Positions 1 through 5,545 of a stretch of DNA of 13,072 nt are shown here, piece after piece. The translations under genes were made by a program, and so were the position numbers. The number at the start of each line of letters is the position of its first letter. Position 1 is the stretch's first letter. The stretch spans positions 1 to 13,072 of the forward strand of contig JABSSB010000162.1 in the NCBI GenBank assembly GCA_013214715.1, read 5' to 3'. The notes under the pieces are model-generated. The model saw only the letters and a list, made by a program, of their open reading frames with translations. It ran no database searches and was not told the origin of the DNA. This DNA comes from Paracoccaceae bacterium (GTDB taxonomy: Bacteria > Pseudomonadota > Alphaproteobacteria > Rhodobacterales > Rhodobacteraceae).

Positions 1-99
1 CGTGATTTTTGTACTGTGGCCCCTGTCAGAGCTGGCACCTGTTATTCAACAATCTGTGCGCATACGCTGGCATGGTCTGGTCAAGCGGAGCAATATATT
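1..99. other. window-edge intergenic segment
   Basis: No gene is supported here. The frame used by the collagen-like pseudogene is open from about position 16 (a GTG), but that extension lacks coding character and has no ribosome binding site. GGAG at 87-90 is the likely ribosome binding site for a TTG at 100. No convincing promoter was found. Confidence 0.4.
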
Positions 100-185
100 T
101 TGGCGCCTCCCATCGAGAAACCGCCCGATTTTTTTGACAGGTTTTTTGCGTTCGATCGGTCTGGCGAAGCCGGCCAAGACGGTCG

Positions 186-193
186 CCCCCCCC
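186..193 (+). repeat. C8 homopolymer at frameshift point
   Basis: Eight consecutive C residues lie exactly where the coding frame of the collagen-like gene changes. Tract lengths of C9 or C6 would restore the frame. Such tracts are prone to slippage, so this could be a phase-variable switch, a fixed mutation in a pseudogene, or a sequencing artefact. Confidence 0.7.
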
Positions 194-688
194 GCCTGAT
201 GAAGCGGAGCGCAAGAAGGTCGTCGCGTCGGCTGCCGAGGCCGCGATTGCGCGGATCAAAAAGGACACCGTGCCCGAAATCCGGCAATTGCAGTCCATGC
301 TGAACGAAAAAGCCCCCGAAGCCGTCAGCGCGAACTATTTGTTTTTTGCGCAGGAACAGCGGGATTACCACGCCTCTTACGAGCGTCTGAAGCAGGAAAA
401 CGAGGCGTTCAAGAAAGAGGTCGAAGAGAAGAATGGCGTCATCCTGAAGCTCACGCTTGGCACAGGGGCTGCCGTGGCATTTGCCGGGTTTCTTACATAT
501 TGGGGCCTGTAAGACTGGATCAGCCAAGCGGCCGAAGACGCGATAGGTCAGAGTGTTGTGGAACGGGCCAATGAAAACGCGGCCGAGATCCAGCGGCTTC
601 TGAACGGGGTGAGCCGGAATATGACGCCCTTGTCGAGGATGTCAGCGCGGCGCTCCTTTTGAACAAAGATTTCATTTCCAGCGTCGAA

Positions 689-886
689 GGCAGCGTCGGG
701 CCACGCGGCCCGCAAGGTACGACAGGTGCGGCTGGACCCAAAGGGAACAGAGGGGATACGGGCGCGCCGGGGGCCACCGGGCCCAAGAGGCCTCCGGGAC
801 CGCAAGGGCCAAAGGGCGATCTCAGAGCGACGGGCGCGCAGGGTCCGGCGGGGCCCCAAGGGGAGCAGGGCTTACCGGGATCGTCA
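689..886 (+). repeat. collagen-like Gly-X-Y repeat, 22 triplets
   Basis: Twenty-two consecutive triplets read [15 protein letters not shown] and so on, to GLP GSS. Twenty of the 22 begin with Gly. The two exceptions (RPP and RAT) start with AGG and AGA codons, each one base from a Gly codon, so they look like point mutations of GPP and GAT. Pro, Lys, Gln and Ala dominate the X and Y places, as in bacterial collagen-like proteins. The repeat sits at the C-terminal end of the disrupted gene. Confidence 0.9.
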
Positions 887-892
887 GAATAA

Positions 893-1083
893 CAGCGCTG
901 GCTTTGGACGCCGCCCTGCGGCAGGGCTCGCATCCTTGGGCGCAGATATCCGGGCGGGTGACAGCGTCCTACGCCAATCCCGTAAGACAACGCGTGAGTT
1001 TTGACCCGTTTGACACGGCCGGCGCGGGCACCCAAGGGCATAAAAGGATCACAACGGGCCGGAGGGGCTGCGGTGTAAGCGCC
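893..1083. other. intergenic region between converging units
   Basis: No gene is supported in these 191 bases. Short open frames continue on the plus strand after the collagen repeat, but none has a start signal or recognisable content. There is a direct repeat, TTTGACCCG/TTTGACACG, around 1000-1017. A near-palindrome, CCCTAACCCGGGTAGGG (about 1082-1098), spans the stop codon of the neighbouring minus-strand gene but lacks a T-run on either side. Confidence 0.5.
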
Positions 1084-1617
1084 CTAACCCGGGTAGGGGG
1101 AGGGCATCGAGCCAGGCAAACGATCCGTGACACTCAGCCTGAAACTGCTGCTGTCATGCGCAAAGGCCATGATGACCGCCATATGCCCGTCCCCACAACG
1201 CATACGCACAGGGGCAAAGGTGCTGACATCCTCAAAAGCCATCATGTGATTGTCTGGGGCTTGGGACAGTTGAGCCTGTGCCGCTGCCCAGGATCCGATG
1301 AGCGCTCCGGCTTTATTCGCATCGCGCGGGGGCTGCGCGGCGATAATGCACATGACCCACCGTCCTGACGCAGACACAGCGCTCGCGATCAAAGGCGTGC
1401 TGGGATGGGCGATTGCCGTTTCGGCAAGGCCGGTGACGTTGATCAAAGGGGCTGCAGGGCGGTAGCCGTCAAGAGCCGTATTATCCTGATCAAAGACAAG
1501 GGCTTCGCAGATCTGAGCCATGTCCAGCCAGCTTTCGATCTCCGGGGTCGCGGCGTGGGCCGAGGCATGAGCGCATGTCCAGACTGAAAGGACCAGCGCC
1601 AGGCGGCGAAGCTTCAC
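1084..1617 (-). CDS. small exported protein of unknown function
   Basis: A 177-residue protein starting at GTG. The N-terminus is a standard Sec signal peptide: basic MKLRR, a hydrophobic stretch to about residue 18, and an AHA-like cleavage site near residue 22. The mature part of about 155 residues has three cysteines (37, 90, 141), a central stretch with Gly/Trp/Met (about 85-92), and a Ser/Pro-rich C-terminus. It should be periplasmic. I recognise no family. Its GTG start overlaps the stop of the upstream decarboxylase gene (GTGA, 1614-1617), so translation is probably coupled and it is the third gene of the trkH cluster. An odd number of cysteines leaves one unpaired if a disulfide forms. 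It is real on length, signal peptide and coupling; its role is unknown. Confidence 0.75.
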   Translation of the reverse strand: MKLRRLALVLSVWTCAHASAHAATPEIESWLDMAQICEALVFDQDNTALDGYRPAAPLINVTGLAETAIAHPSTPLIASAVSASGRWVMCIIAAQPPRDANKAGALIGSWAAAQAQLSQAPDNHMMAFEDVSTFAPVRMRCGDGHMAVIMAFAHDSSSFRLSVTDRLPGSMPSPYPG

Positions 1618-3209
1618 AGCATATCACCCGGGCTGGCATGGATCACGGTGGGGCCTTGGGTGCGGAAGGCGGCTTGCACAGCTTCGGCCAGCGCATCAGG
1701 CGTTGTGACCCGCGCGGACGCAGCGCCATATGCCTGCGCCAAAGCGCTGAAATCGGGGTTGCGGGCCTGCACGGCATTGGGCGCAATCTGGGCCCGCTGC
1801 ATGCTTTCTTCGATCTCTTTCAGGCGCGCATTGTCCCAGACGATGATGGGCAGCGACAGGCCCAGCTCAACGGCCACGCCCAATTCGGGCAGGGTGTATT
1901 GCAGCCCGTAATCGCCCGCGATCACCAATGTGGGCCGCCCGCCCCCGCCAATGCCGCCACGTGCCACCGCGCCACCGATGCCCGCAGGCAGCGCATAGCC
2001 CAATGTGCCAAAGCCGAACGGGTGATGCCAATGGCCGGGATAATCCATCTGCCAGATCTCTTTCGCGACATAAGCAAACTGCGTCATGTCGGAATAGATC
2101 ATCACATCCGGGGCCAGCGTCTGCTGCAACGCCCGCGCAAAGGGCGCCACGCCGGGACGTTCGGCCGCAACCTCGGCCTGCCAGCGGGTGCGGGTCTGGG
2201 TGATCTCCTCTTCGGACCAGCCAGTGGCGGGTTTGGCCTCTTGCGTTGCGTGCCAGAGGGCATGGCCGACGCTCTCGGCATCGGCGAGCAGCTTGACCGT
2301 GGCACGCTGTTCATCGGCCAGCACTTCGGGGTCGGTATCTACGCGCACCAATGGCGCGGCGTGGCCCAGATGCGCGCGCCAGAGATCAACCTCGGCCAGT
2401 TCGGTGCCTACGGCCACCACCACATCGGCGGAGGCGATCACCTCGGCCGAGCCGGGGCGTGCCAGCATGGGCCCGAAATCTAACGGATAGCCCGCGCCGA
2501 CCCGTCCGCGCCCGGCATAGGTGGTGAAGGTGGCCGCGCCGGTCTGACTGACGATCTGACGCCACAAATTGCCTTTGGCCCCGCCGCCAAAAATGAACAA
2601 AGGCCGCCGCGCAAGGTTCAGAAGTGAGGTGATCGGCCCCACATCCGGCACTGCCGCCGGCACGCGCTGGCCGGGCAGATTGGGCATGGGTGCGGGGTCG
2701 GTCAGACCTTCGAGCAGGTGAATAGGCACCTGCAGATGTTTGGGTCGGGGCCGCGCAGTGGTAAATTCGTCAAAGGCGCGATCAACCAGCCCAAAGGCCG
2801 AAGCCGGGCTATCGGCCAGCAGGGACCAATCACACACCGCCGCCCCTGCGCCAAGCTGGTCGCGCATCTGGTGCAATTGCCCGCGCCGATAGGCCGTTTC
2901 ATCCAGGCAAGACGAAATCACCAGCATAGGCACAGAATCGGAATAAGCCTGCCCCATCGGCGTCATGATATTGCACAGGCCTGGCCCGGTGATGACATAG
3001 GCCACGCCAGGCTTACCGCTGGCGCGGGCATAGCCATCGGCCATGAAGCCCGCCCCCTGTTCGTGGCGCGCCAGAACATGGGTGATCCCGGCCTGATTGA
3101 TGCCGCGATACATTTCTTGATTATGCACGCCCGGCACGCCAAAGATGACCTCTACCCCGCGTGCGGCCAGCATCTGCGACAGCTCCGCTCCCAATGCCTG
3201 CTGCATCAT
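1614..3209 (-). CDS. ThDP-dependent 2-oxoacid decarboxylase, AruI-like
   Basis: A 531-residue enzyme of the acetolactate synthase/pyruvate decarboxylase superfamily. The N-terminal PYR domain (about 1-170) has the pattern GVEVIFGVPGVHNQE and the RHEQGAGFMADGYAR motif; Glu50 is the expected cofactor-activating residue. ITGPGLCNIMTPMGQAYSDS follows. A central domain (about 190-330) is followed by the C-terminal ThDP domain, where GDYGLQYTL to WDN (about 432-460) is the diphosphate/Mg motif in a GDY rather than GDG form. The HNQE and GDY patterns resemble AruI (5-guanidino-2-oxopentanoate decarboxylase of arginine catabolism) more than biosynthetic IlvB, from memory of the family. The substrate is not proven, and a generic acetolactate synthase-like label is the fallback. 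The start is ATG 3209, overlapping the trkH TGA (ATGA). GGAGG lies 2 nt before it and 5 nt before the next ATG (3206), so 3206 is equally possible. A longer open frame to 3293 runs into trkH and is rejected. Confidence 0.85.
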   Translation of the reverse strand: MMQQALGAELSQMLAARGVEVIFGVPGVHNQEMYRGINQAGITHVLARHEQGAGFMADGYARASGKPGVAYVITGPGLCNIMTPMGQAYSDSVPMLVISSCLDETAYRRGQLHQMRDQLGAGAAVCDWSLLADSPASAFGLVDRAFDEFTTARPRPKHLQVPIHLLEGLTDPAPMPNLPGQRVPAAVPDVGPITSLLNLARRPLFIFGGGAKGNLWRQIVSQTGAATFTTYAGRGRVGAGYPLDFGPMLARPGSAEVIASADVVVAVGTELAEVDLWRAHLGHAAPLVRVDTDPEVLADEQRATVKLLADAESVGHALWHATQEAKPATGWSEEEITQTRTRWQAEVAAERPGVAPFARALQQTLAPDVMIYSDMTQFAYVAKEIWQMDYPGHWHHPFGFGTLGYALPAGIGGAVARGGIGGGGRPTLVIAGDYGLQYTLPELGVAVELGLSLPIIVWDNARLKEIEESMQRAQIAPNAVQARNPDFSALAQAYGAASARVTTPDALAEAVQAAFRTQGPTVIHASPGDML

Positions 3210-4651
3210 GCCCTCCAGAAGCCGACCGTCAGAATTGCAAAGACCGCAAAAAGCTCCAGCCGCCCGATCAGCATGGCAAAGCTGAGCACCCATTTTGCAG
3301 TGTCATTAAGCGCGGCGAAATTGCCCGCCGGGCCGATCATATGGCCGAAGCCCGGCCCGATATTGGCCACCGCCGCCGCCGCACCCGAGACCGAGGTGAC
3401 GAAATCCAGACCCGTCAGCGACAGGCTAAGCGCGACAATGCCCAAAAACACAATGAAGAAAACGAAAAAGGACATCACCGAATTCAGAACCTCCTGATCG
3501 ACCCGCCGCCCTTCATAGCGTGGCACAAACACGCCGTTGGGCGACTGGATGCGCCGCAGCTGCGCCCCGATCGAGGCAAAGAGCAGCTGATAGCGAAAGA
3601 TCTTGATCGAACAGGCGGTCGAGCCCGCGCAGCCGCCGATCAGCCCCACGAAAAACAGCAGCGTGATCGCAAAACTGCCCCAGAGCATGTAATTGTCGCT
3701 GGCATAGCCCGTGCCTGTCATCAGCGAAACCGTGTTGAAGAGCGTCTTGCGAAACGCCTCCTCCCCTCCGCCGGTTTGGGCAAAGCGCCAGAGCGTGAGA
3801 ATCAGCACCAGCACGAAGGCCGTCACAAAAAAGGCGCGGATCTGGCTGTCGCGATGCAGTGCCTGCGCGTCGCCAGCCATGAGTTGCACGTAACGCACAA
3901 AGGGCAGCGCGGCCAGCATCATGAACCCGGTGGCAACATATTGCGCCGCCGGGGGCAGCGCGCCAAAGCTGGCATCGTAATTGGCAAACCCGCCCGTCGC
4001 CACGGTGGTCATGGCATGAACCCAGGCGTCAAACCCCTTCATCCCCGTCATCATGTAAGCCAGCGCACAAAGCCCGGTCAGCGACACATAGATGACCGAG
4101 ATCGAGGATGAAATCTCGGTCGCGCGGGGCAGGATTTTACCAAAGGTATCAAAGCCTTCAGATTTGAAGATCTGCATCCCGCCAACGCGCAGTTCGGGCA
4201 GGAACACCATCGCCACAACGATGATCCCGATCCCGCCCAACCATTGCAGGATACCGCGCCACAAAAGGATGCCCTGCGGCAGCTGGTCGAGCCCATTGAT
4301 CACGGTTGACCCGGTCGTGGTCAGGCCGGACATCGCCTCGAAAAACGCATCGGTGAAGCTCAGATTGGTGGCGCCTACGACAAAGGGGATCGCGCCAAAA
4401 ACTGGCAGGGTTAGCCAGATCAGCGTGGTGACCAAAAAGGTTTGTTGGATCGTCAGCCCATGCCCGACGGAATTTGCGCAGCTGAGCGCCAGAAGCGTGC
4501 CGAAGATGATGGTGAGCGTGGCGCTTTCCAGAAACGCACCCAGATGCCCATTGCCCAGCCACCAGTCCAGCGCAAAGGGGGCCAGCATGGTGACCCCCAA
4601 AATGGCCGTGAGCAGGCCAATCACATATCCGACGGGGCGCAGGTCCAGCAT
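3206..4651 (-). CDS. trkH: Trk/Ktr-type potassium uptake protein TrkH
   Basis: A 481-residue inner-membrane protein of normal TrkH length that forms the K+ pathway of the Trk system and works with the cytosolic NAD-binding regulator TrkA. Four pore-loop selectivity segments are visible in order: TTTGSTV (111-117), ATGGFAN (218-224), TGTGYAS (312-318) and NIGPGFG (430-436), each around the key Gly. Hydrophobic helices fill the rest. In the intramembrane-loop region GGCAGSTACSIK (339-350), the usual GG after ST is replaced by CS. The ATG at 4651 gives a standard N-terminus, but no clear Shine-Dalgarno is seen. trkA is not in the window; instead trkH heads a coupled cluster with a decarboxylase and an exported protein. 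A strong hairpin lies 23 nt upstream of the start. Confidence 0.93.
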   Translation of the reverse strand: MLDLRPVGYVIGLLTAILGVTMLAPFALDWWLGNGHLGAFLESATLTIIFGTLLALSCANSVGHGLTIQQTFLVTTLIWLTLPVFGAIPFVVGATNLSFTDAFFEAMSGLTTTGSTVINGLDQLPQGILLWRGILQWLGGIGIIVVAMVFLPELRVGGMQIFKSEGFDTFGKILPRATEISSSISVIYVSLTGLCALAYMMTGMKGFDAWVHAMTTVATGGFANYDASFGALPPAAQYVATGFMMLAALPFVRYVQLMAGDAQALHRDSQIRAFFVTAFVLVLILTLWRFAQTGGGEEAFRKTLFNTVSLMTGTGYASDNYMLWGSFAITLLFFVGLIGGCAGSTACSIKIFRYQLLFASIGAQLRRIQSPNGVFVPRYEGRRVDQEVLNSVMSFFVFFIVFLGIVALSLSLTGLDFVTSVSGAAAAVANIGPGFGHMIGPAGNFAALNDTAKWVLSFAMLIGRLELFAVFAILTVGFWRA

Positions 4652-4673
4652 CAGCGCGAGCGTTGTCGCGCAA

Positions 4674-4697
4674 AGACGCCGCTGTCAAGCGGCGTCT
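4674..4697 (-). terminator. 10-bp hairpin terminator after phasin-like gene
   Basis: A perfect inverted repeat: AGACGCCGCT, loop GTCA, AGCGGCGTCT. On the minus strand it lies 25 nt after the phasin-like stop codon and is followed by TTTG, so the stem is strong but the U-tract short. It probably ends the phasin-like transcript. It also sits only 23 nt before trkH, so trkH needs either readthrough or a promoter inside or very close to this hairpin. Confidence 0.65.
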
Positions 4698-4721
4698 GTC
4701 ACGCGGTCTATCGCGGGGTGA

Positions 4722-5384
4722 TTACTTCTCGGCCGTCTCAGGCATGGCCGGGGGCTTGGCCGGCTGACGTGCACGGCGACGCGGCGCGGGTTTTGCCTCG
4801 ATCTTGGCGGCAGGCTTGGCAGCTGCTTTGGGCGCTGCAGATTTTTTCGGAGCTGCCTTGGGTGCGGCCGGTTTTGCTGTGGTCTTTGCGGCGGGTTCCG
4901 GCGCAGCCTTGGTAACGGGTTTCGGCGCAGCCTTAGCAGCGGGCTTCGGTGCAGCCTTTGCAGCAGGCTTTGGCGCAGCCTTGGCAACAGGCTTTGATGC
5001 AGCCTTGGCGGCGGGTTTCGGCGCAGCCTTAGCAGCGGGCTTCGGTGCCGCTTTGGCGGCAGGCTTCGGTGCCGCCTTGGCAGCCGGAGCCGCCGCAGGC
5101 TTGGGCGCTGCAACCACGGTGGGTTTGCTGGCTTTCTTGGCCACCGGCTTGGCCGCCGGTTTCGCCTTGGCCTCCGGTTTCGGCTTCATCGGTTTGAGCA
5201 GCGGCTCCATCACGCCATGGGTTGCCGCCGTAGCCAGCGCCTGCATTGCCGCCATCTGGGACATCGGCGCTTGCATTGCGCTGCGCGTCACCACCTGCAT
5301 CACTTTCATCTGCGATGTCATCGCATATCCGGCCATCTTCATGCAGGCCAGCGGCAGGTCCATCGGGGTCGGCATCTGTTTCAT
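4722..5384 (-). CDS. Met-rich phasin-like protein with AKP-repeat tail
   Basis: A 220-residue protein in two parts. Residues 1-66 contain 14 methionines and look like amphipathic helices able to coat a hydrophobic surface. From about residue 67 the chain is almost only Lys, Ala and Pro, including nine 8-residue units (103-174). It ends in an Arg/Lys-rich patch (PRRRAR, 201-206) and is strongly basic. The layout resembles PHA-granule proteins of the PhaF type, in which a granule-binding part is joined to a histone-H1-like AAKP tail that binds DNA; AlgP-like regulators share the tail. The N-terminal 66 residues are too short for me to assign to the phasin family with certainty. The start is ATG 5384, chosen over an upstream in-frame start (5483) because GAGGAG precedes it and because 5483 lies inside the operator palindrome. 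The PhaR-like operator and downstream hairpin support a single-gene, PHA-linked unit. Confidence 0.8.
   Translation of the reverse strand: MKQMPTPMDLPLACMKMAGYAMTSQMKVMQVVTRSAMQAPMSQMAAMQALATAATHGVMEPLLKPMKPKPEAKAKPAAKPVAKKASKPTVVAAPKPAAAPAAKAAPKPAAKAAPKPAAKAAPKPAAKAASKPVAKAAPKPAAKAAPKPAAKAAPKPVTKAAPEPAAKTTAKPAAPKAAPKKSAAPKAAAKPAAKIEAKPAPRRRARQPAKPPAMPETAEK
4863..5078 (-). repeat. nine tandem 24-bp coding repeats (KAAPKPAA)
   Basis: Residues 103-174 of the phasin-like protein are nine contiguous 8-residue units. Five are exactly KAAPKPAA; the others are KAASKPVA, KAAPKPVT, KAAPEPAA and KTTAKPAA. At the DNA level these are 24-bp units with some third-base variation, so copy number could change by recombination or slippage without breaking the frame. 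Divergence increases toward the C-terminal end of the array. Confidence 0.9.
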
Positions 5385-5456
5385 ATGCTCCTCACTCTCA
5401 ACCAATTGCGCCCCAAACCTGTCGGGGCGGGCCTGCCTTACATACAAGCACGACCG

Positions 5457-5491
5457 AGCAATTGCAGCAAAATAATGCTGCACTGCCGCAA
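5457..5491 (-). promoter_or_regulatory. TGC-rich PhaR-like operator before phasin-like gene
   Basis: On the minus strand, 5491-5475 reads TTGCGGCAGTGCAGCAT. This is close to a perfect palindrome, TTGCTGCA-N-TGCAGCAA (two deviations). A second half-site-bearing element, TTGCTGCAATTGC (5470-5458), follows within a few bases; together they also form GCAGCA-N6-TGCTGC. PhaR, the PHA-responsive repressor of Rhodobacteraceae such as Paracoccus and Rhodobacter, binds TGC-rich sites of this kind ahead of phasin genes (from memory of that literature). It lies 74-107 bp upstream of the ATG, where it could cover a -35 element (TTGCTG). The functional assignment is inference. Confidence 0.55.
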
Positions 5492-5510
5492 AACTCTAGG
5501 CAGAGTGCGA

Positions 5511-5545
5511 GAAAACTAAGCGATATACCGCCGAAACGGGCTTAG
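5511..5545 (-). terminator. possible terminator at the folE2 stop codon
   Basis: CTAAGC (5516-5521) and GCTTAG (5540-5545) are a perfect 6-bp inverted repeat that includes the folE2 TAA stop. An inner CCG-TTT-CGG can pair as well. On the minus strand the stem is followed directly by TTTTC. The stem is short and the U-tract only four long, so termination may be partial. Confidence 0.4.

Larger units (their letters stand above)
100..892 (+). pseudogene. decayed collagen-like membrane protein gene
   Basis: I read this as one former gene cut by three lesions. From a TTG at 100 (GGAG at 87-90) the frame gives a Pro/Phe-rich segment up to a C8 tract at 186-193. After it, coding character (DEAERKKVVASAAEAAIARI) continues in another frame; one extra C or two fewer would rejoin them. 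That frame carries a charged coiled coil (about 270-440) and a membrane helix (about 445-509, with LTLGTGAAVAFAGFLTYWG). A TAA at 510-512 follows, yet the same frame continues sensibly (DWISQAAEDAIGQSVV). At about 606-611 it shifts again; one additional G would join it to [16 protein letters not shown] and then the Gly-X-Y tail, ending at TAA 890-892. Intact fragments are 270-512 (80 aa from GTG) and 659-892 (77 aa from TTG). The likely original role is a membrane-anchored collagen-like surface or phage-type protein; this is inference. Alternatives are sequencing errors in homopolymers or C-tract phase variation, but the TAA and the Gly-to-Arg changes favour decay. Confidence 0.65.

Noticed and set aside
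520..1041. minus-strand Pro/Gly-rich frame opposite the collagen repeat
   Set aside because: Antisense of Gly-X-Y codons gives Pro/Gly-rich sequence by itself. The plus strand explains the repeat better.
1575..2483. 302-residue plus-strand open frame opposite the decarboxylase
   Set aside because: High GC content keeps antisense frames open. The product is His/Gly-rich with no motif, while the other strand encodes a full ThDP enzyme.
3210..3293. 28-codon N-terminal extension of the decarboxylase
   Set aside because: It overlaps the 3' end of trkH and is unlike the family. The ATG overlapping the trkH stop, preceded by GGAGG, is a better start.
4863..5078. CRISPR array
   Set aside because: The regular 24-bp units are contiguous without spacers and encode an in-frame KAAPKPAA repeat.
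4804..5475. plus-strand Ala/Gly-rich 223-residue frame with transmembrane-like look
   Set aside because: It is the antisense of the Lys/Ala/Pro repeat tail, which automatically yields Ala/Gly/Phe repeats. It has no ribosome binding site.
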